Positions 9,140 through 17,528 of a DNA stretch of 52,893 nucleotides are shown piece after piece (position 1 is the first letter of the stretch; each line of letters begins with the position of its first letter). The notes below the pieces were generated by a model that was not told where the DNA came from, did no database searches, and saw nothing but the letters and a program-made list of their open reading frames with translations. This stretch comes from Thermoanaerobaculia bacterium. Lineage in GTDB: Bacteria > Acidobacteriota > Thermoanaerobaculia > Gp7-AA8. The stretch is taken from positions 1-52,893 of the forward strand of contig JADGNY010000032.1 in assembly GCA_017883235.1 (NCBI GenBank), written 5' to 3'. The translations under genes were made by a program, and so were the position numbers.

Positions 9140-9637
9140 GTGAGAGCCGCCGTCCGTTTCTTCACCTCCTATGCCCACGCCGACCAGCGAATGGCGGACG
9201 ATCTCATCCTGCGATTGCAGCAGCAGATGACGCCGTCGGCGAAGTATGAGTACACGCTTTGGCGCGACACGACGATTCTCGTCGGAGAGCGGTGGCTCCA
9301 GGAAATCGTCCAGGCAGTCGAGGGGTGCGACGTCGGATTGCTTCTCGTCAGCCCGGCCTTCCTCGGGTCCGGCTTCATCGATCGCGAGGAGTTGCCGCGA
9401 CTCATCGGTCAAACCACCAAGCCGATCGTTCCGGTCATGCTGCGGCCGGTCAATCTCGAGCGCCACGATCTGAAGGGGCTCCTCGATTACCAGATCTATC
9501 GACTCGATCGACAAAAGTCTTACAGCGAATGCAACGGCGATCTCGTTCGGAGCCGTTTCGTCGAAGCGCTGTTTCTCGAGATCGAGCACCGGCTCGACCG
9601 GATCTTCGCATCGAGGAGCGAGGGACCAGATGCCTGA
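9140..9637 (+). CDS. Stand-alone TIR-domain protein
   Basis: Encodes 165 residues from a GTG start; no in-frame ATG lies before the conserved first strand. A TIR fold is indicated by RFFTSYAHADQRMADDL at the N-terminus, a WRDTTILVGERWLQEI segment in which the Glu is a candidate NADase catalytic residue, CDVGLLLVSPAFLGSGFID, and EELPRLI. The end carries YQIYRLDRQKSYSEC, a motif shared with the TIR domain of the next gene. The stop overlaps the next start by 8 bases, so the two form an operon. The likely role is an effector or adaptor of the NACHT protein; NAD cleavage is inferred from the family, not shown. Confidence 0.92.
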   Translation: MRAAVRFFTSYAHADQRMADDLILRLQQQMTPSAKYEYTLWRDTTILVGERWLQEIVQAVEGCDVGLLLVSPAFLGSGFIDREELPRLIGQTTKPIVPVMLRPVNLERHDLKGLLDYQIYRLDRQKSYSECNGDLVRSRFVEALFLEIEHRLDRIFASRSEGPDA

Positions 9638-12600
9638 GCGAATTCGAGTGGTCATGAAGCCGGCGGATGTTCGCAGGCGTATGAGCGCATTGACCGAGCA
9701 CGTCAGCGCGGAAGACTATAAGCGCCTCGACAGGCTCCTAGCTGCCTTCGCGAACAATCCCCGGGCGCGGCTCTCGGATTGCCTGGCGGTGGTCACGACA
9801 GGCAGGAAGGGAGAAGACCAGCTCGCGAGCTTCCGGGCTTTTCGTCAACGGCTGGCAAGTGGTGCGAAAGCGGCGGGCCTCGGTTGGACTCTGGAGGTCG
9901 ACACGAAGAAACGCTCGGAGCCGGCCGACAGGGAGTGCTGGTTTCTGGCGCCTCCCTACGACAGAGCCGCGGAAAGCGCCGCCGAGCTCTCCCGACAGGA
10001 GACGGCTGTCATCCAGCAGCAGCGTTTCGTCCCCCAGCGTGGCCTGCCGACCATGGGGCGCCGCCCGGTGCGGTTCTTTGTTTCGTACGACGATAAACAC
10101 GACGCCAAGAGCGCAACGTCGTTGCTCGACGATCTCGAAGCGAGTTTTCGCGGGTCGAGCAGCTACGAATATGAGGTCTGGCACCAGGGGAAGATCCTCG
10201 CCGGCGAGATCAAAGGCCGCCAGATCGAGGAGGCACTCGACCGATCGGACTTCGGTCTCCTCCTGCTCAGCATTCATCGGCTTGGAGGCTCCGGGGCGGA
10301 TGTCGATCTGCGCGAGCTGATCGAGTCTGCGCGGCCGCTCATTCCGGTGGCGCTCGGCAATCTGTCCGAGCGTTTCGACCTTCATGGCATAGCGGATCAT
10401 CAGATCTTTAGATCGAACCGTCGGAGCTTGTCTGAATGCCGAGGTAAGGCCCAGAAGGAGGCGTTCACCAAAGAGCTCTTCGAGGAGATCGAAAGAAGGC
10501 TCGATCGGTGGTTCCAGGAGACGGAAGGGCAACCCATCCAGCGGACGACCGGGATCTACGGCCTCGCTCGATACGAAGACATGGCTCGGGGGCTGATGTC
10601 CGCTTACGAGCGCAGGGCGTTGAGCGACTTCGTCCACGCCAGCGGCGCCGAAGCGAACCTTGCGGAGGATCTTGACCGCGTCAAACCGGATCGTCCCGAG
10701 GCGCGCGCGGTCGACATGCTCGACGCACTCGAACGTTGGGTTCGCGACCCCGCTGGCACGCGCTACGCCGCGATCCTCGGCGAGTACGGAATGGGAAAGA
10801 CCACCCTGCTCCGGAAGCTGACCGACGACCTTTTGCGTCAGCGCGAGTCCAACCCCTCCCTCCCGCTGCCGATCTTCATCGATCTCCGGTACTACAGCGA
10901 AACGATCCAGAAAGAGGCGCGGGTCCCGAGAAACATCGAGGCGCTGTTGAAGGAGGCATTGGACCGTGCCTGGCGAGGCACGGCTCCCGAAGTCGATCCT
11001 GAGGACATCCTTCGCCTCGTCCGTGAGGAAGGGGCGATCCTGATCTTCGACGGCCTCGACGAGAAGCTCGTTCACCTGACCGAGGCGCAGGGACAGGCGT
11101 TCATCCGAACGCTCTGGCAGGCGTTGCCGCCCCGCGGTTCTGATGAGCGACAGAGCGAAGCGGTTTCCGGCAGGTTGATCTTCTCTTGCCGGTCGCACTA
11201 CTTCAAGACGCTCCGATCTCAGAGTGCCCTGTTCCTCGGCGAGGATCGCGAAGGGCTGCGCTCGACCAGCTATCGGGCCTGGGTCCTTCTCCCCTTCGAC
11301 GAACAGCAGATCCGCGTCTACCTTGCCAACGTCCTCGGTGAAGAGAGGGTCGACGCGGCCATGGAGCTGTTCAGCGCCGTTCACAATCTTCGCGACCTTG
11401 CGCAACGCCCCTATCTGCTCTCGGTGATCGTCGACCACATCGACGCTCTCGAACGCAAGCGAATGCGAGGGGAGACCGTCCAGGGGGTGACGATTTACAA
11501 CCTCCTTGTGGAGCGCTGGCTCGAACGGGACAATGGAAAGCACAAGCTCCGGCCGGAGGACAAGCTCCGGGTGATGGAAGAGATTGCAGGGACGATGTGG
11601 GCTCAGGGTGACCGATCCTGGCCGTGGGAACGGCTGCGGGACTGGCTCGGCAGGTGGCTCGCCGGAGACGAAGTACTTCGGACGCGCTACGCGAACGTAG
11701 CCTCAGAGGTTCTCGAGGAGGACATCCGAACTGCTACGTTCGTGCTCCGGCCTGATGACAGCGAGCGGGAGTTTCGCTTCGCACACACCTCACTGCTCGA
11801 GTTCTTTCTGGCGAAGCATCTGTTCCGAGCGTTAGCGCACGGCGTGACCGAGCCTTGGAACATGACCGCTCGTGTGAATCCTTCGCCGGAGGCATTCGAC
11901 TTCCTCGGTCAATTGATCATGATCCAGTCCGATTCGCGAATCCGCGAGAGGTGCCTCGCGACAATGTCCACGCTGCTGAGCGGAGACCATCCAGATGCTG
12001 CCGGTGCGGCCTTTCGCTACTCGGTGCTGGCGATTCAGCGAGGATTGCCTACGCCACGACCTCCTCGCGTCGATCTGCGTGGCGCCGATCTGTCGAACCT
12101 CGTCGTTCGAGGACGTTCCGCGGCCGAGCGTTTGAATCTGAGCCGCGCCGACCTCTCCGGCGCAAAGCTCGTCGGATCGGTCTTGCAGGACGTCGACCTC
12201 TCGGGCGCGAGTCTCGCCGGCGCGCTTGCCGAGCGCGCCGAGTTTCAGAGCGTACTGGCGAGGGACATCGACGTGAGCCAAGCTGACCTCACCGGCGCGA
12301 TCTGGCGTGGATGTGACGCACGCGGGTTGCGCGGCGTCGAGTCCGCCAAATGGTACGGCTGTCGCTGGATCGATTCCCTCATCGACCTCGAATCGCTTCC
12401 ACCTCGGTTCGGGCGATTGGGCACGGTGAGCTCTGGACCCGCTTGCGCCAGCGGAATTCCGATCTTCGATGCTCGCGAGCAGACCGTCCAACGTCCGGTG
12501 CTCGGTGCCGCATCGGGCCACAGCGGTGAGGTCTCTGCGTGTGCGTGGTCGCCAGACGGGACGCAACTGCTCTCCGGCTCAAAGGACCAGACGTTGAAGG

Positions 12601-13703
12601 TGTGGGACGCGCGGACGGGCGAGGTGCTACGGACGTTCGCGGGCCATAGCGATTTGATTCTTGCCTGTGGGTGGTCGCCGGACGGGACGCAACTGCTCTC
12701 CGGCTCGTTGGACCACACGCTGAAGGTATGGGACGCGCGCACGGGCCAGGAGCTGCGGACGCTCGCGGGCCATGGCTCTGCGGTCTCTTCCTGTGGGTGG
12801 TCGCCGGACGGGACGCAACTGCTCGCCGGCTTGTGGGACACGACGCTGAAGGTGTGGGACGCGAGGACGGGGGAGGAGCTGCGGACGCTCGCGGGCCATG
12901 GCGATTCGGTTTTTGCCTGCGGATGGTCGCCGGACGGGACGCAACTGCTCTCCGGCTCGTGGGACACGCTCAAGGTGTGGGACGCGAGGACGGGGGAGGA
13001 GCTGCGGACGCTCGCGGGCCATGGCTCCCCGGTTGATGCCTGTGCATGGTCGCCGGACGGGACGCAACTGCTCTCCGGCTCGTGGGACAACGCGCTGAAG
13101 GTGTGGGACGCGCGAACGGGCCAGGAGGTGCGGACGCTCGCCGGCCATGGCTCTCCGGTTGATGCCTGTGCGTGGTCGCCGGACGGGACGCTCCTGCTCT
13201 CCGGCTCGTTGGACCACACGCTGAAGGTGTGGGACGCGCGCACGGGCCAGGATCTGCGGACTCTGGCAGGCCATCGCAATAGGGTTAATGCCTGTGTGTG
13301 GTCGCCGGACGGGACGCTCCTGCTCTCCGGTTCAGATGACAACACGTTAAAGGTGTGGGACGCGCGGACAGGCCAGGAGCTGCGGACACTCGCCGGCCAT
13401 GGCGATTCGGTTTCTGCCTGTGCGTGGTCGCCGGACGGGATGCAAGTTCTCTCCGGCTCAGAGGACAACACGCTGAAGGTGTGGGACGCGCGGACGGGCC
13501 GTCTGAGGTTGACACTCACACACCTGCCTAATCGCGAATCCGCCGCCCTCGACCTTGCCAACAACCGCGTCGTCTGGGCTTCGCCGGGAGCCTGGCGTTA
13601 CCTCGGCTGGCAGTTCTACGACGAGGACGCAAAACGTCTGCGCGTCCTCCCCGCCGAGCACTTCGGGCCCCTACCGGGTTCGCGAGATCGCGAGCCTCAC
13701 TGA
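9630..13703 (+). CDS. TIR-NACHT-pentapeptide-WD40 STAND protein
   Basis: Encodes 1357 residues. Order: an unassigned N-terminal region (1-140); a TIR domain (about 146-300; RRPVRFFVSYDDKHDAKSAT, SDFGLLLLSIHR); a NACHT NTPase with Walker A GEYGMGKTT at 384-392 and Walker B ILIFDGLDE at 470-478, then SCRSHYF and HTSLLEFFLAKHLF; pentapeptide-like repeats (about 812-910; LSRADLSGAKLVGS); eight WD40 repeats (963-1297); and a 60-residue tail. This is the build of a STAND/NLR-like sensor: the WD40 part senses, NACHT oligomerises on nucleotide binding, and TIR acts as effector. Similar bacterial proteins act in antiphage defence; that role is inferred here. The stop codon falls inside a dispersed repeat. 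Confidence 0.93.
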   Translation: MPERIRVVMKPADVRRRMSALTEHVSAEDYKRLDRLLAAFANNPRARLSDCLAVVTTGRKGEDQLASFRAFRQRLASGAKAAGLGWTLEVDTKKRSEPADRECWFLAPPYDRAAESAAELSRQETAVIQQQRFVPQRGLPTMGRRPVRFFVSYDDKHDAKSATSLLDDLEASFRGSSSYEYEVWHQGKILAGEIKGRQIEEALDRSDFGLLLLSIHRLGGSGADVDLRELIESARPLIPVALGNLSERFDLHGIADHQIFRSNRRSLSECRGKAQKEAFTKELFEEIERRLDRWFQETEGQPIQRTTGIYGLARYEDMARGLMSAYERRALSDFVHASGAEANLAEDLDRVKPDRPEARAVDMLDALERWVRDPAGTRYAAILGEYGMGKTTLLRKLTDDLLRQRESNPSLPLPIFIDLRYYSETIQKEARVPRNIEALLKEALDRAWRGTAPEVDPEDILRLVREEGAILIFDGLDEKLVHLTEAQGQAFIRTLWQALPPRGSDERQSEAVSGRLIFSCRSHYFKTLRSQSALFLGEDREGLRSTSYRAWVLLPFDEQQIRVYLANVLGEERVDAAMELFSAVHNLRDLAQRPYLLSVIVDHIDALERKRMRGETVQGVTIYNLLVERWLERDNGKHKLRPEDKLRVMEEIAGTMWAQGDRSWPWERLRDWLGRWLAGDEVLRTRYANVASEVLEEDIRTATFVLRPDDSEREFRFAHTSLLEFFLAKHLFRALAHGVTEPWNMTARVNPSPEAFDFLGQLIMIQSDSRIRERCLATMSTLLSGDHPDAAGAAFRYSVLAIQRGLPTPRPPRVDLRGADLSNLVVRGRSAAERLNLSRADLSGAKLVGSVLQDVDLSGASLAGALAERAEFQSVLARDIDVSQADLTGAIWRGCDARGLRGVESAKWYGCRWIDSLIDLESLPPRFGRLGTVSSGPACASGIPIFDAREQTVQRPVLGAASGHSGEVSACAWSPDGTQLLSGSKDQTLKVWDARTGEVLRTFAGHSDLILACGWSPDGTQLLSGSLDHTLKVWDARTGQELRTLAGHGSAVSSCGWSPDGTQLLAGLWDTTLKVWDARTGEELRTLAGHGDSVFACGWSPDGTQLLSGSWDTLKVWDARTGEELRTLAGHGSPVDACAWSPDGTQLLSGSWDNALKVWDARTGQEVRTLAGHGSPVDACAWSPDGTLLLSGSLDHTLKVWDARTGQDLRTLAGHRNRVNACVWSPDGTLLLSGSDDNTLKVWDARTGQELRTLAGHGDSVSACAWSPDGMQVLSGSEDNTLKVWDARTGRLRLTLTHLPNRESAALDLANNRVVWASPGAWRYLGWQFYDEDAKRLRVLPAEHFGPLPGSRDREPH
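12516..13520 (+). repeat. Eight near-identical 126-bp WD40-coding repeats
   Basis: Units begin at 12516, 12642, 12768, 12894, 13017, 13143, 13269 and 13395; the fourth is one codon shorter (123 bp). DNA identity between units is very high. The frame WSPDGTQLLSGS and TLKVWDARTG is nearly invariant, while residues just after the GH and around the WD-loop position vary. Confidence 0.95.
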
Positions 13704-13747
13704 CAACGCGCGAAGCGCAGACAACCGACAACGCGGCGAAGCCGCCC
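13698..13747 (-). repeat. GACAAC/TTCG-hairpin repeat, copy B
   Basis: Same family as 223-290. It contains the stop codon of the TIR-NACHT-WD40 gene and directly abuts the 3' end of the reverse-strand M13 tail remnant at 13749. Confidence 0.65.
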
Positions 13748-13748
13748 T

Positions 13749-14022
13749 ACCACGCCCGAACCCTCTCCCCCGGCGCCAGATACAGCTTCTCTCCCGCCTT
13801 CACATCGAACGCCGCATACCACTCGTCGATATTGCGCACCGTGGCGGCGCGGTACTGCCCCGGCGCGTGCCCATTGGTCATCAGCGAGTTTCGCAGCGCC
13901 TCGGGGCGGAGTTTCGAGCGCCAGACTTGGGCGAAGGCGAGGAAGAAGCGTTGGTCGCCTTTGAAGCCGGAGGCTGAGGGGGCGGCTTGTCGCCGTAGGC
14001 GCGGCGGTAGCCGTCGTAGGAG
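13749..14022 (-). pseudogene. 3' tail remnant of an M13 peptidase gene
   Basis: About 274 bases align almost end to end with 15455-15730, the last 90 or so codons of the intact M13 peptidase gene. I estimate nearly 90 percent identity by eye. The remnant has at least one single-base deletion (near 13985), so the frame is broken after the YDGYRRAYGDK segment. It has no catalytic region and no start. It probably remains from a second M13 paralog whose body was lost when the DinD segment arrived. It accounts for most of the gap 13704-14046. Confidence 0.9.
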
Positions 14023-14046
14023 ATAGCTACCGGGGCGCCCTCCACT

Positions 14047-14511
14047 TCACGACGCTTTTCTAGCTTCTGTTTCGAGGCGGCCAAAGTCCGCTGGTGGCTC
14101 ATCCACAGCTTGGGTACCGGCGGCGTGGCCCATCTCCAACAGACCGAACGTGTTAGGTGCAGTACGGACGAATACCTCGCCTTTGCGCGCGTACGCCCCA
14201 AGCGCGCTTGTCAGGGACGCTCGCGCGGCTCTGTCGTCACGTTTTCCGAGTCCTTTCAGGACGTCGTTGATATGGAGCGGGCGCCCGGCGTCGATGATCA
14301 TCTCGCGGGTACGCTTCGCGGCGCTTCCCGCGCGGAACATGGCTTCAGGCCGGGTCTCCGAGCTTTCCCGAGGAAGCGATTTCAGCATGTCCTGGTAGGC
14401 CTGGATGTAAGCCTCGGCGCCTGCTTTTGCCAGCTCGAATGCCCGCTCCATCGCCACCAGCTCGGCTTGCTTCTTCTCGATCTTCCGAATGGCATCTTCG
14501 CGAAATCCCAT
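14047..14511 (-). CDS. Winged-helix (HARE-HTH-like) protein
   Basis: Encodes 154 residues from an ATG at 14511. An N-terminal coiled-coil-like helix (EDAIRKIEKKQAELVAME) is followed by a segment resembling a HARE-HTH or winged-helix fold: EMIIDAGRPLHINDVLKGLG, then a SLTSALGAYARKGEVFVRTA turn and FGLLEMG. This suggests DNA binding. It is divergent from DinD, with a 112-base shared promoter region. Base composition is visibly lower in GC than the flanking M13 sequence, as expected for acquired DNA. The family assignment rests on pattern only. Confidence 0.65.
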   Translation of the reverse strand: MGFREDAIRKIEKKQAELVAMERAFELAKAGAEAYIQAYQDMLKSLPRESSETRPEAMFRAGSAAKRTREMIIDAGRPLHINDVLKGLGKRDDRAARASLTSALGAYARKGEVFVRTAPNTFGLLEMGHAAGTQAVDEPPADFGRLETEARKAS

Positions 14512-14591
14512 GTTTTGCTCCGAGACCAATAGTAACAAAGCGTGTGAGATGTGTAAAGATACAACTAGCTGTAACTCGAGCGAGCGTGACG

Positions 14592-14597
14592 TATAAT
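14592..14597 (+). promoter_or_regulatory. Possible -10 element of the dinD-like gene
   Basis: An exact TATAAT hexamer lies 26 bases before the ATG in an unusually AT-rich intergenic stretch for this window. The position for a -35 box shows only a weak match. No LexA-type operator that I know is visible. Confidence 0.45.
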
Positions 14598-14623
14598 CGT
14601 CATGGCTTGCGAAAGGCGGCAGA

Positions 14624-15433
14624 ATGAGTGACATCACAAAACGTGAAGCCGGCATCTTTGATGAGATCCGCAGGGTTACTTCTGCTGGTGCAGAGTACTG
14701 GCACGCGAGAGAGTTGCAGCCGTATCTCGGTTACCTGACTTGGGAGAACTTCGAGAAAGCCATACGGCGAGCAATCGATGCCTGCGAGGGGTCCGGGGTG
14801 CCATCGTCACATCAATTTCGTGAGACCACGAAGTTGATACGACACGCGAATGAGGGACAACGGAGCGTGAAAGACTACCAACTTTCGCGATACGCCTGTT
14901 ACCTAATCGCGATGAACGCCGAGCCAACTATAGCCAAGGTCGCACTTGCGCAATCCTACTTCGCTGTCCAGACGCGCCGGCAGGAGCTAGCCGACGCGAT
15001 GGCAGAAGACGATAAGCGGCTTGAGATCCGCGAGCGGGTGAGGGAATCGAGTACCGCGCTGAACAGCACCGCCAGCCGTGCGGGGGTTACTGAGTTCGGC
15101 TTCTTTCACGACGCCGGATACCGAGGCATGTACAACGCATCTCAGCGCACGGTCAAGAAAATGAAGGGGATCAAGCCGCACGAAGAGTTTCTCGACTGTG
15201 TGGGACCGCTCGAGCTCTCGGCAAACGAATTCCGCATCAGGCTCACCGAAGAGAAGATTCGAGTTGATGGCGTGAAGGGTCAGGACCGGGCTGAGGGAGT
15301 CCACACCTCCGTCGGAGCAAAGGTCCGAAAAACTGTGATCGAGGAGATCGGGCGCCCGCCGGAGAAACTCCCTCGTGCAGAATCGATCAAGAAGATCGAG
15401 GGACGAAAAAGGAAAGAGTTGAAGGGCAAGTAG
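14624..15433 (+). CDS. dinD: DNA damage-inducible protein D (DinD)
   Basis: Encodes 269 residues, full length for DinD. Recognisable segments are the N-terminal GAEYWHARELQPYLGYLTWENF, described here as AEYWHARELQPYLGY followed by TWENFEKAI; then the LSRYACYLIAMNAEP core and SYFAVQTRRQELA, which are hallmarks of the family. The ATG is preceded by GAAAGG. In E. coli, DinD is an SOS gene product that modulates RecA filaments. Whether this copy is SOS-controlled is not visible. Lower GC than its neighbours and its placement between an M13 tail remnant and an intact M13 gene point to horizontal transfer. Confidence 0.9.
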   Translation: MSDITKREAGIFDEIRRVTSAGAEYWHARELQPYLGYLTWENFEKAIRRAIDACEGSGVPSSHQFRETTKLIRHANEGQRSVKDYQLSRYACYLIAMNAEPTIAKVALAQSYFAVQTRRQELADAMAEDDKRLEIRERVRESSTALNSTASRAGVTEFGFFHDAGYRGMYNASQRTVKKMKGIKPHEEFLDCVGPLELSANEFRIRLTEEKIRVDGVKGQDRAEGVHTSVGAKVRKTVIEEIGRPPEKLPRAESIKKIEGRKRKELKGK

Positions 15434-15452
15434 CGAACTACCCCACCGTTCC

Positions 15453-17507
15453 TCACCACGCCCGCACCCTCTCCGCCGGTGCCAGATACAGCTTCTCTCC
15501 TGGCTTCACATCGAACGCCGCATACCACTCGTCGATGTTACGCACAGTGGCGGCGCGGTACTCACCCGGCGCGTGGCCGTTCGTCATGAGTGAGTTTCGT
15601 AGCGCCTCGGGGCGGAGTTTCGAGCGCCAGACCTGGGCGAAGGCGAGGAAGAAGCGTTGGTCGCCTTGGAATCCTGATGCTGAGGGGGCGGGTTTGTCGC
15701 CGTAGGCGCGGCGGTAGCCGTCGTAGGAGGCGGAGAGGCCGGCCACGTCGGCGATGTTCTCGCTCAGCGTCAGCTTGCCGTTGACGTGCAGGCCGGGGAG
15801 GGGCTCGTACTTGTCGAACTCGGCGGCTAAGCGGTCGGCGGCGTCGCTGAAGTGGGCGAAGTCGTCTTTCGTCCACCAGTTCAGCAGGCGTCCCTCGGCG
15901 TCGAACTGGCTGCCCTGATCGTCGAAGCTGTGGCTGATCTCGTGGCCGATCACGGTGCCGATGGCGCCGTAGTTCACCACCGCGTCGGCGTTCGCATCGA
16001 AGAACGGCGGATTGAGGATCGCGGCGGGGAAGTTGAGCGCGTTCTGCAGCGGAAGGTTGACGGCGTTGACCGTCTGCGGGGTCATCGACCATTCCGATTT
16101 GTCGACCGGCTTGCCGAGCTTGGCCAGGCTGGCGTGGTAGTCGAAGAACTCCGAGCGCTGGCGATTGCCGAGAGCGTCGTCGCGCGTGATTTTGAGGCCG
16201 GCGTAATCGCGCCAGTGCTCGGGATAGCCGATGCCGATGTAGAGCGTGCTCAGTTTTGCCTTCGCCTTCGTGCGCGTTTCGGGCGACATCCAGGCGAGGT
16301 TGTCGATGCGGCGGCCGAAGGCGGCCACGATGTTCTTCACCATCGTCTGCGCGGCGGCCTTCGCGGCGGGGGGGAAGTAGTGCTTCACGTAAAGCTTGCC
16401 GACGGCATCGCCGAGGGCGAAGCCGGTGGCGCTGACGGCGCGCTTCCAGCGGGCGCGCTGCTGCGGCGCGCCGGTGAGCGTCGTGCCGTAGAACTTGAAA
16501 CTCTCGTCGGCGAACGCTTTCGGCAGCAGGCCGGCGGCGCGGTCGAGGGCGTGGAAGGTGAGGTAATCCTTCCAGACCGGAAGCGGCTCGCTGCCGGCCA
16601 GCGCGGCGATGCCGGTGACCGCGGAGGGCTGCCAGACCATGATCGCCGGCTGGTTGGAAAGATCGGCGCCTTTGAAGTAGTCCGCCCAATCGAGCCCCGG
16701 CGCCTTCGATGAAAACTCCGCCAGCGCCCAGCGATTGTTCGCTTTGTGGACATCCTCCGAGTCGACGCGGCTCACATGCGCCTCTGCGATCTTGTGCTCG
16801 AGGTCGTAGATGCGCGCCGCGCGGCCGGCGGCGTCGGAGATGTGGGCGAGCGTCAGGATGGCGGCGATGTGCTCGCGGTACTTCGTCTGGAGTTTGACGT
16901 CCTGGGGATCCTTGCCGAGATAGTTCTCGCGGTCGGGCATGCCGAGGCCGCCCTGCAGAAGGTAGGCGACATTCTGGTCGGGACGGTCGAAGTCGGGGGA
17001 GACCCAGAGACCAAAGAGTCGATCGGTGTGGAAGTTCGTGTTGTTGAGAGCATCGACGTCGGCGCGCAGCTCGCTGCCGAGGACGTGGGCGAGCGACGGC
17101 TTGTCGCCGATCGCGGCGATCTGGTCGAGCTCGGGCTGAATGGTCTTCAAGCCGCGCGATTCGATGGCCTTTTCATCCATGAAACTAGCGTAGTAGTCGC
17201 CGATCATGCGGGTCTCGGAGCCGGCGGGCGCCTTTGCCTTGTCCGCCTCCTGGATGAGGTCCGACGTCCGCTTGTTCGCTTTTTCCTCGAGGATGGTGAA
17301 GACGCCGTAGCTCGATCGGTCGGGCGGAATGGGCGTGTTCTTCGCCCAGGTGCCGTTGGCGTAGCCGTAGAAGTCGTCGCCGGGCTTGATGCTTTTGTCC
17401 ATGGCGGGGAGATCGAGGCCGTGCGACTTCGTGGGCGGGGTGGCGGCCGGAGCGATGAAAGCAGTCAGTAACAATGCGGCCGCGAAGAGAGGCTTGAGCG
17501 AGTGCAT
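15453..17507 (-). CDS. M13 family zinc metallopeptidase
   Basis: Encodes 684 residues with a signal peptide (MHSLKPLFAAALLLTAFIAP). The zinc motif HEISH lies in VIGHEISHSFDDQGSQFDAE, and the third ligand is in SENIADVAGLSASYDG (ExxAD). The substrate-binding NALNFPAAILNPPFF segment is also present, as in neprilysin/PepO peptidases. Length is normal. It is exported, probably periplasmic, and degrades oligopeptides. It ends 19 bases from the stop of the converging dinD-like gene, with no recognisable terminator. The last 276 bases are duplicated, in decayed form, at 13749-14022. Confidence 0.95.
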   Translation of the reverse strand: MHSLKPLFAAALLLTAFIAPAATPPTKSHGLDLPAMDKSIKPGDDFYGYANGTWAKNTPIPPDRSSYGVFTILEEKANKRTSDLIQEADKAKAPAGSETRMIGDYYASFMDEKAIESRGLKTIQPELDQIAAIGDKPSLAHVLGSELRADVDALNNTNFHTDRLFGLWVSPDFDRPDQNVAYLLQGGLGMPDRENYLGKDPQDVKLQTKYREHIAAILTLAHISDAAGRAARIYDLEHKIAEAHVSRVDSEDVHKANNRWALAEFSSKAPGLDWADYFKGADLSNQPAIMVWQPSAVTGIAALAGSEPLPVWKDYLTFHALDRAAGLLPKAFADESFKFYGTTLTGAPQQRARWKRAVSATGFALGDAVGKLYVKHYFPPAAKAAAQTMVKNIVAAFGRRIDNLAWMSPETRTKAKAKLSTLYIGIGYPEHWRDYAGLKITRDDALGNRQRSEFFDYHASLAKLGKPVDKSEWSMTPQTVNAVNLPLQNALNFPAAILNPPFFDANADAVVNYGAIGTVIGHEISHSFDDQGSQFDAEGRLLNWWTKDDFAHFSDAADRLAAEFDKYEPLPGLHVNGKLTLSENIADVAGLSASYDGYRRAYGDKPAPSASGFQGDQRFFLAFAQVWRSKLRPEALRNSLMTNGHAPGEYRAATVRNIDEWYAAFDVKPGEKLYLAPAERVRAW

Positions 17508-17528
17508 ACGCTATCGTAACCCGCCGCC

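Noticed and set aside
9738-11543. Reverse open frame of 601 residues
   Set aside because: It is antisense to the TIR-NACHT gene, whose domains are clear; the translation shows no motif.
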